Positions 44,155-52,032 of a stretch of 64,000 nt of DNA are shown in pieces. The translations under genes were made by a program, and so were the position numbers. The notes under the pieces are model-generated. The model did not search any database and was not told the origin of the DNA. It was given only the letters and a program-made list of their open reading frames with translations. The DNA lies in NCBI GenBank assembly GCA_015064415.1, contig SVSG01000001.1, forward strand, positions 202,206 to 266,205. The letters run 5' to 3'. How positions within the stretch are numbered: position 1 is the stretch's first letter; each line of letters begins with the position of its first letter. This stretch comes from Oscillospiraceae bacterium. GTDB taxonomy: Bacteria > Bacillota > Clostridia > Oscillospirales > CAG-272.

Positions 44155-45057
44155 ATGAAAAAGGCGCTGTCTTTACTGCTTTGCGGTATTATTTTGGTTA
44201 CTACTTCTTTGGGACTATCCGGCTGCATTTTCAACAGAGAAAATCCTTATCCGTATCGTGGGGAATATAAAGAACTCTATACGACTGCGATTTACAGCAT
44301 TCCTGACGTCGCAGGATATATGCATCATGGCGAGGGCGCTTATGACTCGGATATTTATGTTTGGGAACAGGATGATTATGGCAGAACATTATTTTCATAT
44401 TGTGAGGACTACGGAAATCAAATTTTCGGATTGATTATTTCCCAAGCTTATGATGAAAATAACGTATATTTTTATCCCGAAATGAATTATGAATTGACCT
44501 TTATAGATTCCGAGTACTCGTATGAAGGAACCGAAGAAGATCATCTAAAGAACAGGACCAAGGATTTTTACTTAGAAAACAAGGATAGATTAAAGGAAAT
44601 TAACGATTGGAATAAACCGATAGATAAAAGCAAATGTGTTTCTTATCCGATTACAGATCATAAGGTCTTGGCGAAAAACACATATTCTCTCAGTTCGGTC
44701 GAATGCAACGAAATATTAAACGAGTATACAAAAACATTGAATTTACCCAATCCCGAAAAATCTCCTCACAGAGGTAACGGTATTTTGCAAGTGGATGCAG
44801 AAGGCAAAATTTTACATGTAATTTTCGGCGTTCATCGGCGCTACGATAACCCTGATTGGAAAAATTCGGACGAATACACATGGTACGATATAGTCCTTTG
44901 GGTTATTACCGATAAAGACGGTAACTACGACAAAGAAAAAGGCGTGCTGGTTATGTATTCTAAAGGTAACTCTGACAGTATTTTTATATATCGTGCAGAA
45001 GATATTTCAGAATTCAAAAAGCAAAACAATTGGGTACATTCTTACTGCGAAAACTGA
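44155..45057 (+). CDS. Lipoprotein of unknown function, AT-rich
   Basis: 300 aa. The ATG at 44155 follows AACGGAGGGACAT. Lipoprotein signal peptide with lipobox LGLSGC. The mature part is acidic and rich in Tyr/Asp/Asn (YGRTLFSYCEDYGNQIFGLI, YTWYDIVLWVITDKDGNYDK) and looks like a compact alpha/beta extracytoplasmic domain. I recognise no family. Codon use is clearly AT-biased against the GC-rich neighbours, as for the divergent membrane-protein gene, so the pair may have arrived together. Confidence 0.8.
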   Translation: MKKALSLLLCGIILVTTSLGLSGCIFNRENPYPYRGEYKELYTTAIYSIPDVAGYMHHGEGAYDSDIYVWEQDDYGRTLFSYCEDYGNQIFGLIISQAYDENNVYFYPEMNYELTFIDSEYSYEGTEEDHLKNRTKDFYLENKDRLKEINDWNKPIDKSKCVSYPITDHKVLAKNTYSLSSVECNEILNEYTKTLNLPNPEKSPHRGNGILQVDAEGKILHVIFGVHRRYDNPDWKNSDEYTWYDIVLWVITDKDGNYDKEKGVLVMYSKGNSDSIFIYRAEDISEFKKQNNWVHSYCEN

Positions 45058-45130
45058 CTTCTCCCTTGTATACACAAAGGATTCCCACGGCTTATTTTTA
45101 AGCTGAGTCTTTTCTTGGTTTTCCGCATAT

Positions 45131-45158
45131 AAAAAAGCCACCGCGTGGTGGCTTTTTT
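45131..45158 (+). terminator. Terminator of the lipoprotein gene
   Basis: AAAAAAGCCACC-gcgt-GGTGGCTTTTTT. Confidence 0.85.
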
Positions 45159-45179
45159 AATTTACCACTGATTTTGCAT

Positions 45180-45327
45180 GCGACGGCGTGACAAACACGC
45201 CGTGGAACATTTGCCGCAAGCGGCAAAAACGATCACCTCGACGCTTACAAGCAAGCTTGACGCGCTCTTACGGTGATCGCCGCACTCCTGCACTTTCGCA
45301 AAGCGAAAGTGCCTCGTCGATCCTGAA
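45180..45327. other. Non-coding hairpin-rich spacer
   Basis: No gene is seen. Stem-loops: TTTGCCGC-aa-GCGGCAAA at about 45213-45231, a long CGATCACC...GGTGATCG pair, and GCACTTTCGC-aaa-GCGAAAGTGC at about 45290-45312. The style is that of extragenic repeats or a degraded RNA gene. Confidence 0.5.
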
Positions 45328-45393
45328 CCTCGGGTCCACCAATACAAAAAAAGGCACGCGGCCGCGTGCCTTTTTGCATTGGTGGACCCGAGG
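45328..45393. repeat. Near-perfect 66-bp inverted repeat spanning the tmRNA 3-prime end and terminator
   Basis: The 16-nt arms CCTCGGGTCCACCAAT (45328-45343) and its exact complement (45378-45393) flank the palindromic terminator core GGCACGCGG/CCGCGTGCC. The right arm is the last part of the tmRNA acceptor, including CCA; the left arm is an inverted copy. Confidence 0.9.
45347..45376 (-). terminator. Terminator of the tmRNA gene
   Basis: GGCACGCGG/CCGCGTGCC palindrome followed on the minus strand by TTTTTTT. Confidence 0.85.
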
Positions 45394-45747
45394 AGAGTCG
45401 AACTCCTGTCCGAAAACCCATTCACAAGACTTTCTTCGTGGACAGTCTATGATTTGAATTTCCCGTCAGACACCGATCACAGACAACCAATGCCCTCCGG
45501 TAGCCCTTTTTTGCATGACCGATACAAGAGCGAACTCTCGGTGCATGTTCACCACTACATGACGCCCCATCCGTGGTCGTGGTCCTCCTCGGTGGAACGG
45601 GCGGCACATAGGCCGCGGCACTGCCAATTAGGCAGCCAGAGCTACGTTATCGTTAGCGTTTAATTTTAAGGTTGAGCCTTTTACGTGATTGCTCGACACG
45701 CCACGCTTATCCTGCTTCAAAATCCCCGTCGAAACCTTTACGGGCCC
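45380..45747 (-). ncRNA. ssrA: Transfer-messenger RNA (tmRNA)
   Basis: 368 nt. The 5-prime end GGGCCCG pairs with 3-prime CGGGTCC plus ACCA, forming the alanine tRNA-like acceptor. The 5-prime segment GGTTTCGACGGGGATTTTGA and 3-prime T-arm GGAGTTCGACTCTCC are typical. The reading frame encodes the tag ANDNVALAA followed by TAA (45661-45690 region), close to clostridial tags such as ANDNFALAA. tmRNA with SmpB rescues stalled ribosomes and marks the peptide for proteolysis. It has its own promoter at 45782-45810, and smpB lies immediately upstream. Confidence 0.95.
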
Positions 45748-45781
45748 ATTTTGATGCGGCGCGTTCACGCCACACCATAAT

Positions 45782-45810
45782 ATTATATACTGTTTTGCGC
45801 CGTTTGTCAA
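45782..45810 (-). promoter_or_regulatory. Promoter of the tmRNA gene
   Basis: Consensus TTGACA, 17 bp, TATAAT on the minus strand. It implies a precursor with a 5-prime extension of about 28 nt. Confidence 0.8.
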
Positions 45811-45813
45811 GGG

Positions 45814-46293
45814 TCAACACTCGCGATTCCCGCCCTTGTACGCGCGTTCCATGTCGCGCTTGGCGGCTGCCTTTGCCATATCCTCGCGCTTATCGTAAAG
45901 CTTTTTGCCGCGACAAAGCCCGATCTCCATTTTTACACGCGAGCCGGAAAAATAAAGCGAGAGCGGAATGACGGAAAAGCCCTTTTCCGCCGCCTTGGAG
46001 GAAAGACGGATGATCTCGCGCTTGTGCAACAGCAGCTTTTTGGGGCGCAACGGCTCCCTGTTATAAATATTTCCCTTCTCATAGGGGCTGATATGCACAC
46101 CGAGTGCAAAAATTTCGCCATCCTTGAATGAGCAATAGGAATCCTTCAGATTCACCGCGCCCTGACGCAAGCTTTTGACCTCCGTGCCAAAAAGCTCGAT
46201 CCCCGCCTCTATTTTTTCATCCACGAAATAATCGTGCCATGCTTTTTTGTTCTGCGCGATCACGCGCACGTTTTCTGCCTTCTTTTCGGCCAC
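45814..46293 (-). CDS. smpB: SsrA-binding protein SmpB
   Basis: About 159 aa. The start is uncertain: GTG at 46293 gives MAEKKAENVRVIAQNKKA, the usual SmpB length, with AAGG about 12 nt upstream; ATG at 46305 or 46317 would add 4 or 8 residues. Conserved blocks: NKKAWHDYFVDEKIEAGIEL, GTEVKSLRQGAVNLKDSYC, ISPYEKGNIYN, RPKKLLLHKREI and the C-terminal basic tail GKKLYDKREDMAKAAAKRD. It binds the tRNA-like domain of tmRNA and enables trans-translation. It may be cotranscribed from the XRE regulator gene (38-nt gap to the lipoprotein gene). Confidence 0.93.
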   Translation of the reverse strand: MAEKKAENVRVIAQNKKAWHDYFVDEKIEAGIELFGTEVKSLRQGAVNLKDSYCSFKDGEIFALGVHISPYEKGNIYNREPLRPKKLLLHKREIIRLSSKAAEKGFSVIPLSLYFSGSRVKMEIGLCRGKKLYDKREDMAKAAAKRDMERAYKGGNREC

Positions 46294-46331
46294 TTTTATC
46301 CCCATCCTTCCATTCAATAAACTTAATTATT

Positions 46332-46886
46332 TTAATTTGCGCATTTGGAGCAAGCGCGCGTTTTCCCCGCGGCTATCGCTTCCTTTACGGTGGCGCTAAT
46401 AACCTCTTTGCTTTGTGCCAGCGCACTGCACGTGGGCGTATCGTGCCAGACGCTGCCGCCTGCCGCAAAGTAGCAGATGCGTTCCAATTCCTCGGGCGTC
46501 AGTTCTTCGTTACTCGTGTTCCCTTCACCATCAGATCCCTTGCCGCAAGCGGAACAAAGACGCGTTTTCCCAGACGCGAGCGCGTCGGAGATCGTACCAA
46601 AGGTCAGATTCTTGCTGTTTTTGATATAAGAACATTTCTTGTCCGTGTGATACACCGTGCCGCTTCCCAAAACGAAATAGCACTCCGCATCATCCGGCAG
46701 ATCCTCCACACCGAGGGCGCCGTTTTGCACGTCACTGTTTTCTTCACTTAACAAAGACTGTTGCAGTGCCTCTATTTCAGCGGGAGAAAGCTTTTCACCT
46801 GCCGAAAACATCCCCTCGCGCCGACATCCCGACAGCGCGGAAACCAGAAGCGTCGCCGCAATCAAAAGCAAGACGCCCCGTTTCAT
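46332..46886 (-). CDS. Lipoprotein with two Cys/His repeat modules
   Basis: 184 aa. The ATG overlaps the upstream stop (ATGA). Lipobox SALSGC. Two copies of a module of about 45 residues: CYFVLGSGTVYHTDKKCSYI...ALASGKTRLCSAC and CYFAAGGSVWHDTPTCSALA...AIAAGKTRACSKC. Each has H-x(4)-C-x(n)-C-x2-C, which resembles the small Ada-like metal-binding fold seen near nucleases and surface proteins. Probably zinc-binding and extracytoplasmic; function unknown. It is in an operon with the XRE-TPR regulator. Confidence 0.8.
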   Translation of the reverse strand: MKRGVLLLIAATLLVSALSGCRREGMFSAGEKLSPAEIEALQQSLLSEENSDVQNGALGVEDLPDDAECYFVLGSGTVYHTDKKCSYIKNSKNLTFGTISDALASGKTRLCSACGKGSDGEGNTSNEELTPEELERICYFAAGGSVWHDTPTCSALAQSKEVISATVKEAIAAGKTRACSKCAN

Positions 46887-47770
46887 AGCTCCTCCAACAA
46901 TTTTTCCAGCAGCCCCAAACGCGAGCCCGCAAATTCGTAAGCGCGCTTGTAATCGTCATTTTTGCGGAAGCAAAGCTCCAGATCGCCGAACACGTCGTAC
47001 AGCAACACCCCGAAGGTAAGCTCGTCGCGCAAAAGCAGTGCCTCCAGCGTCGTCTGAGCCGCAGGAAACTCTTCCTTTTTCATTAAGGTGAGCGCCCGCA
47101 GACGCACGGCGTACACAGAGTCGGCGTGGCGGGAAAGATATTCGGCAACCGCGCCGTGATACCCCTTCTCCATCTCTTCCAGCGCCATCACGTACTCACA
47201 GACCTCATCCCCCAGCGCGCGCGCATGCTCGATCTCATCCGCGTCCAGCACGTCGGAGGTCAGCGTGGCGGAAACGCCGGAAAGATAGCGGAAATAAACC
47301 GCGGCCCTTGCGCGCAGCCACTCGGTATCGTAAATCGTTTCCCCCGCGGCAAGGATCGCGCGGTCCAGCGCCGCAACGGCACTGCGCAGGCGCCCCGCCT
47401 CCAGATCCGCACGCGCCATGCCAAATTCGCACTGCGCCCGAAGGAAGGAAAGCTCGTCATCCTCTCCCCCGTCCTGCGCGGCTTGTACCAGGGCAAGCGC
47501 ACCCGCAAAATCCTTTTGCGCGAATGCGCGACGGATGTTGGGAATGGCCGTCATTTTGCGGTAGGCCAGCTCGTCACCGTCCTGCGCCAACAAATACCCC
47601 AACGGCACGTTCAAGCGCTCGGCAATATATATCGCGGTAGGCAAGGACGGAAGTGCCGTGCCGTGCTCGATACTGCTGAGCATATTGCGCGTGATCTGAT
47701 TGCCCGCAAGCTCGGATTGTGTCATCAGCTTGGATTGGCGTAAGCTTTTGATCTTTTCACCGATGTGCAT
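46883..47770 (-). CDS. XRE-family regulator with TPR-like C-terminal domain
   Basis: 295 aa. The ATG at 47770 follows AAAGAGGGGGACGGAA. N-terminal helix-turn-helix IGEKIKSLRQSKLMTQSELAG and NMLSSIEHGTALPSLPTAIYIAERL (3-60). The rest is a helical TPR-like solenoid (FAQKDFAGALALVQAAQDGG, FGMARADLEAGRLRSAVAAL). This layout is shared with peptide-sensing regulators of the Rgg/PlcR kind and with many orphan regulators. Its stop overlaps the lipoprotein start, so the lipoprotein may be its partner or target. Promoter at 47807-47835. Confidence 0.88.
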   Translation of the reverse strand: MHIGEKIKSLRQSKLMTQSELAGNQITRNMLSSIEHGTALPSLPTAIYIAERLNVPLGYLLAQDGDELAYRKMTAIPNIRRAFAQKDFAGALALVQAAQDGGEDDELSFLRAQCEFGMARADLEAGRLRSAVAALDRAILAAGETIYDTEWLRARAAVYFRYLSGVSATLTSDVLDADEIEHARALGDEVCEYVMALEEMEKGYHGAVAEYLSRHADSVYAVRLRALTLMKKEEFPAAQTTLEALLLRDELTFGVLLYDVFGDLELCFRKNDDYKRAYEFAGSRLGLLEKLLEEL

Positions 47771-47806
47771 TTCCGTCCCCCTCTTTGCGTAAATATAATT
47801 TACCAT

Positions 47807-47835
47807 ATTATATCACAACGTGCGCACGCTGTCAA
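47807..47835 (-). promoter_or_regulatory. Promoter of the XRE-lipoprotein operon
   Basis: TTGACA, 17 bp, TATAAT on the minus strand. Confidence 0.75.
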
Positions 47836-47968
47836 GGGGTAAAAATATGCCTCTAAACGCCGTTTTCCATTTTATTTCGTGGTTTTTCCAATTTATATAT
47901 ATTATTTTCCACATTTTTGAATGTTTTTCAGCAAATATTTTTGTTTTTCGCCGATTCGCTTTACAAGT

Positions 47969-48003
47969 AAATAAAAAAGCCGCATTTGCGGCTTTTTTAT
48001 TTA
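47969..48003 (-). terminator. Terminator of the glycyl-radical operon
   Basis: TAAATAAAAAAGCCGCA paired with its complement across TT, with T-run. Confidence 0.85.
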
Positions 48004-48834
48004 CAAGGAAAACACGGCACGCAAGCGCTCGATTTTTTCTTTTTCCGGCACCGCGAATCTCTGCTGCGTTTTCCCCATGGCAAGCGCTTTGCTCTCCCCC
48101 ATCGCGTGATACGGCAGCAGCTCGATCTTTTCCGGTTGCCCATGCTTTTCAAAGAAAGCGCGGATCGCCAACATCTCCTCCTCGGTATCGTTCACCCCGC
48201 CGATCACGGGCACGCGGATCCAGATGCGCTTTCCCGTTTGCAAAAGCTTTGCAAGGTTCTTCAAAATCAGCGCATTGTCCGCGCCCACGTAAGCTTTGTG
48301 CTTTTCACCATCCATCATCTTCACGTCATAAAGGAAGATGTCTGTATACGGCAAAACACGTTCAAATGCGGTATACGGCACGTGCCCCGCGGTGTCCACG
48401 GCAGTCTGTATGCCGTTTTCCTTGCATTTTTTCAGAATTTCACAAAGAAAATCAAGCTGCAGCATACACTCACCGCCCGAAAAGGTCACGCCGCCGCCCG
48501 ACGTTTCAAAGAACAGCTTATCCGCAAGGATCTCAGGCAAAAGCTCCTCTGCGGTGTACTCCTTGCCGCACAGGCGGCGCGCCTCGGCCATACAGTAAAG
48601 CTCACATTTTCCGCAAAGCTCGCATTTTTCAAGCTTGTTGGGGCATTTTTCAAGGCATTTGCCACATCCCTTGCATTTGTCCTTGTAAAAAAGGAGCTGC
48701 GGCGCGTGAAGCTGGCTTTCGGGGTTGTGGCACCACGCGCAGCGCAAATTACAGCCCTTGAAAAAGACGGTCGTGCGGATGCCGGGGCCATCCACAAAGG
48801 AGCTGCGCTGAATATCAAATATCATTCCCTTCAT
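48001..48834 (-). CDS. Glycyl-radical enzyme activating protein
   Basis: 277 aa. The ATG at 48834 gives the usual family start MKGMIFDIQRSSFVDGPGIR; a GTG at 48846 overlapping the upstream stop (GTGA) is possible. The radical SAM motif is C28-x3-C32-x2-C35 (GCNLRCAWC). A ferredoxin-like insert carries two further 4Fe-4S motifs, C54/C57/C60/C64 and C71/C74/C77/C81, as in activases of dehydratase-type glycyl-radical enzymes and not in the short PFL activase. TFSGGECMLQ is the SAM-binding segment. It installs the glycyl radical on the enzyme encoded just upstream. Confidence 0.93.
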   Translation of the reverse strand: MKGMIFDIQRSSFVDGPGIRTTVFFKGCNLRCAWCHNPESQLHAPQLLFYKDKCKGCGKCLEKCPNKLEKCELCGKCELYCMAEARRLCGKEYTAEELLPEILADKLFFETSGGGVTFSGGECMLQLDFLCEILKKCKENGIQTAVDTAGHVPYTAFERVLPYTDIFLYDVKMMDGEKHKAYVGADNALILKNLAKLLQTGKRIWIRVPVIGGVNDTEEEMLAIRAFFEKHGQPEKIELLPYHAMGESKALAMGKTQQRFAVPEKEKIERLRAVFSL

Positions 48835-48842
48835 AAGCACTC

Positions 48843-51086
48843 TCACTCATAAAAATTACGTGTCAGCACCTCTTGCTGCCACTCGGGCGACAAGCTGGTG
48901 AATTTGGCGGAAAAGCCGCACATGCGCACGATCAGCGTGGGGTACTTTTCCGGATGCTTTTGCGCATCCAACAGCTGCTCGCGCGAGGTACAATTGACCT
49001 GCAGGGATTGGACGGCAGAGTCCGCCGTTGCGCGCAAAAAAGCTTCGCAGTGTGCAAGCGTGGTCTTGTTCGGCAAGATCACGTTCACCACAGAGTTGCC
49101 GCCGATCTCGGAGGCATCCAGCGCAGAAAAGCTTTGGATCACGGAGGTAACGGCGGGAATCTTTTTGAGGCGCGAGGGAGTAAGACCTTGCGCGATGTAA
49201 TCGCCGTTCTTGCGCCCCTCGGGCGTGGCAAGCGTTTTCTCGCCCCACCAACGGATCTCGGTATAGGCAAGGTGCCCGATCACGATCTTGCCGCCGTAGG
49301 TACCGACCTGCTTTTGCGCCATTTCGTAAAGATCGGTATTAAAGCGCGCGCAAAAAGCGTCTGCATCCTTGTTCCCCATGCCCCAGCCGGGCGCGCGCAT
49401 CGCCTCGATGCGCATATCCTCATACCCCTCCCAGTTGTGGCGAATGGCGTCCAACATCTCGGCAAGGGTGTATTTTCTCTCGTCAAAGCAAAGCTTTTTG
49501 ATGGCAAGCAAGCTATCCACCACGTTGGGATAGCCGATCAGCTCGTAACGGCTGTCACGATACTTGGCGCCGCCCGCGGTATAATCCTTGTGCTTGCCGA
49601 TGCAATCCTCCATCGTAGAAGAAAAGATGGGTAGCGGATCGACCTTGTTCCAAACGTTTCCGCCAAGGCGCACCACGCGGGCACGCTCCTCGAAAAGCAC
49701 CAAAATGTTGTCGCAATAGATGCGATAAAGCTCCTCAAAGCTCGAAGCGCCGTCCACGGGTGCGAAGGTCATCCCGACCTCCCGCATTTTATCGGTGCGG
49801 TTGTGCAGCATGTACTCCAAGACCTTGAGAATATTGACGTAACAGCCGTCGTCGATCTTTTCCTTACCGTTACTCATGATCCCCCAACAGCCCGTGATCA
49901 GATAGTCGCGCGCCTCTTCGATCGGCTTGCCGCGCCGCAAGATCGACGGAATGGTGGCATCGTCATTCTGATACAACAGCGTGCTGGTGCCGTTAATAAC
50001 AGCAAGATTTGCCTCGTCCAGGTACTCCTTGGGCGAGTTTTTGCCGTAACGGCAGGTGATCTTCGGGAAGATGATGGTCTCCTCGCGCGAGGCGCGCAGA
50101 AACATCAACGTGAGATCGTGGCAAAACGGCTTGCCGTCGGCATCACAGCCGCCAAGCACGTAGGTGTTCTCCAGCTCATGATCCGAATAGCCCGCGAACT
50201 TGAAATCGTGGTCAAAATGCAGATCCCACGTCAAAAGGAACTTGCACACAAGATCGTACGCGGCCGCCTTCGTGAGGGTACCCGCGGCAATTTCCTTATC
50301 GTAAAAGGGTGCCAAGTCCATATCGATGCGCCCGAAGGTGTTGGGGCCAATGCCCTCCAGCGCGCCCATACATTTGCGCATAAAGCAAAACGTATTCAGC
50401 GCCTCGTAAAGCGTTTGCGGCGCCTCCCACGGGCAACGGCGCGCTGTTTTGGAGATCAGAGCAAGATTTTTACGCGCGGCTTCGTCGGGGGCGTTTTTCA
50501 GCAATTTCTCGGCCTTGTCGGCAAATTTTTCGCTCATTTTCTTAAGCGTCAGCATCGCCTCCATCGTCGCTTGCAGATAGGCACGCTCCTCGTCATCTTT
50601 AGCACTTGCCAGTTCCACTTCGGCGCGCTCGTATATGCCCTTAAGACCGCCCTTGAGGATAGGGCGGTTGTCAAAGTTGAAGTGCTGCATATCGTCGTTA
50701 TAGGCGCCGCAAACGGTATAAAACAGCTCGTCGCGTTGCTTTTGCGACAGCTCCCACAGCGCGGGATCCTGATCGCGGAACAGATGCTCGTTTTTCCAGT
50801 ACGTCCAACCGCCTGCATGACAAAAGCCGCGAAAATCGCGTCCACCGTCGCAATGCGCCCACATCGTGCCCGTTTCGTAATAATAAGGCGAGGTGTAAAA
50901 CAGCACCGGCTCGAACATATCCGCGATCACGCGATACTGCAACACCTTCATTTCATAAGGATTCATCCCCTCGCGGTACCGACGATCCATTTCTGCGTTG
51001 GCGCGCACGCGAAATTCCTCGCCGCGCTCGCCCGTACCCGCAAAATAAAACTCGCTCAGCTCTTTTCTCATATCCGTATATGGCAT
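48843..51086 (-). CDS. Glycyl-radical enzyme of unassigned class
   Basis: 747 aa, normal for PFL-like enzymes. The ATG at 51086 follows GAGGAGGTGCTTT. The glycyl-radical motif is VRMCGFSAKF with G724, 23 residues from the end, a variant of RVxGYxxxF. The active-site cysteine is C400 in DYLITGCWGIMSNGKE. Known classes show CC (pyruvate formate-lyase), GCVEP (diol, choline, hydroxyproline and similar lyases and dehydratases) or a Cys loop of the CMSP type (benzylsuccinate synthase). GCWG lacks both the second Cys and the Glu two residues on. The N-terminal third is rich in aromatic residues (YTSPYYYETGTMWAHC, GGWTYWKNE). It is in an operon with a cluster-rich activase and divergent from an AraC regulator, so it is probably inducible by its substrate. 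Membership is secure; the reaction is unknown. Confidence 0.9.
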   Translation of the reverse strand: MPYTDMRKELSEFYFAGTGERGEEFRVRANAEMDRRYREGMNPYEMKVLQYRVIADMFEPVLFYTSPYYYETGTMWAHCDGGRDFRGFCHAGGWTYWKNEHLFRDQDPALWELSQKQRDELFYTVCGAYNDDMQHFNFDNRPILKGGLKGIYERAEVELASAKDDEERAYLQATMEAMLTLKKMSEKFADKAEKLLKNAPDEAARKNLALISKTARRCPWEAPQTLYEALNTFCFMRKCMGALEGIGPNTFGRIDMDLAPFYDKEIAAGTLTKAAAYDLVCKFLLTWDLHFDHDFKFAGYSDHELENTYVLGGCDADGKPFCHDLTLMFLRASREETIIFPKITCRYGKNSPKEYLDEANLAVINGTSTLLYQNDDATIPSILRRGKPIEEARDYLITGCWGIMSNGKEKIDDGCYVNILKVLEYMLHNRTDKMREVGMTFAPVDGASSFEELYRIYCDNILVLFEERARVVRLGGNVWNKVDPLPIFSSTMEDCIGKHKDYTAGGAKYRDSRYELIGYPNVVDSLLAIKKLCFDERKYTLAEMLDAIRHNWEGYEDMRIEAMRAPGWGMGNKDADAFCARFNTDLYEMAQKQVGTYGGKIVIGHLAYTEIRWWGEKTLATPEGRKNGDYIAQGLTPSRLKKIPAVTSVIQSFSALDASEIGGNSVVNVILPNKTTLAHCEAFLRATADSAVQSLQVNCTSREQLLDAQKHPEKYPTLIVRMCGFSAKFTSLSPEWQQEVLTRNFYE

Positions 51087-51155
51087 AAAGCACCTCCTCG
51101 GTCGTACTGATTACAATATAGCACGCGGACGCGCTTTTCACAATGCAGCATTTGG

Positions 51156-51171
51156 ATATTTTGCAAAATAT
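51156..51171. promoter_or_regulatory. 16-bp perfect palindrome between the glycyl-radical and AraC genes
   Basis: ATATTTTGCAAAATAT, 70 bp before the enzyme start and just upstream of the AraC promoter. It is a candidate operator for the AraC protein or another regulator. Confidence 0.45.
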
Positions 51172-51182
51172 GGAACTTTTTC

Positions 51183-51211
51183 TTTACAAAAAACGCAATG
51201 TGTGCTATAAT
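51183..51211 (+). promoter_or_regulatory. Promoter of the divergent AraC gene
   Basis: TTTACA, 17 bp, TATAAT, 20 bp before the start codon. Confidence 0.65.
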
Positions 51212-51231
51212 AAAGAAAACGGAGGTGGCGT

Positions 51232-51990
51232 ATGAAATTTGAGGATATGAAGATCAAGGACATCAAGCTGGCGATCCGCTATTGCCCCGACCTTTCCCGA
51301 TGGGTGGCGAAAAATCGCAGCACGCACATCATCGGCATCAATCTGTCGGGCAAGGAGCTACACGACTTCGATTACCAAAAGATCATGATCGAGGGGACAG
51401 GCATTTTCTTCTTTAACTGTCGCGACGATTACGCTGTGGAGGTGCTGGAAAAGGGGCTCAGCTACTCGATCCATTTCACCACCTACGAGCCCGTGGAAAC
51501 CGACACTTTTTTCATAAAAACAGCAAACGTAACCGAGTTTTACGGCATTTTGGAGCGCATTGAGAAGCAGCTTGCGCTCTCAAACGGCGGAAAGCATCTT
51601 GCCTATTCCGACTTTTACCGTCTTTGCGCGGGCTTTGAGGAGATCCGTCGAAAGACCTATTTTAAAAGTGATCGGCGCATGCTGCATGCCGAGGAATATA
51701 TCAAGCTCCATTTCCGCGAAGCGGACTGCCTGCAGGCACTTTACAAAAGCTGCGACATCTCGCGCCGCCACTTTGACACACTTTTCAAAAAGCAATTTGA
51801 CATGACGCCAAGCCGCTATATTCTGCTGCAAAAAATCGAATACAGCAAGCAGCTTTTGCAAACGCCGAATTTATCTATTATGGAAGTCGCGGAGCTTTGC
51901 GGTTTTTCCGACGTGTACTATTTCAGCAAGGTCTTCAAGGCGCAAACCAACCTCTCCCCCGCCGCATACCGCAAAAGCGAACACCTGTAA
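51232..51990 (+). CDS. AraC-family regulator, probably of the glycyl-radical operon
   Basis: 252 aa. The ATG follows AACGGAGGTGGCGT. Residues 1-130 form a sensor domain without the usual cupin signature (LSGKELHDFDYQKIMIEGTG, NCRDDYAVEVLEKGLSYSIH). The helix-turn-helix pair is CLQALYKSCDISRRHFDTLF and SIMEVAELCGFSDVYYFSKVF, ending TNLSPAAYRKS. It is divergent from the glycyl-radical gene across 145 bp that contain a 16-bp palindrome. The operon promoter itself looks weak, as expected for an activator-dependent gene. Confidence 0.9.
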   Translation: MKFEDMKIKDIKLAIRYCPDLSRWVAKNRSTHIIGINLSGKELHDFDYQKIMIEGTGIFFFNCRDDYAVEVLEKGLSYSIHFTTYEPVETDTFFIKTANVTEFYGILERIEKQLALSNGGKHLAYSDFYRLCAGFEEIRRKTYFKSDRRMLHAEEYIKLHFREADCLQALYKSCDISRRHFDTLFKKQFDMTPSRYILLQKIEYSKQLLQTPNLSIMEVAELCGFSDVYYFSKVFKAQTNLSPAAYRKSEHL

Positions 51991-51994
51991 GCAA

Positions 51995-52028
51995 AGAAAA
52001 AAGCTCTGCCACGGCAGAGCTTTTTTCT
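51995..52028. terminator. Bidirectional terminator
   Basis: AAAAAAGCTCTGCC-ac-GGCAGAGCTTTTTT between convergent genes. Confidence 0.85.
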
Positions 52029-52032
52029 TGTT

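Noticed and set aside
45321..45343. Second tRNA or tmRNA gene on the plus strand
   Set aside because: Only the acceptor 3-prime strand CGGGTCCACCA is copied; no T-arm, anticodon arm or 5-prime strand is present.
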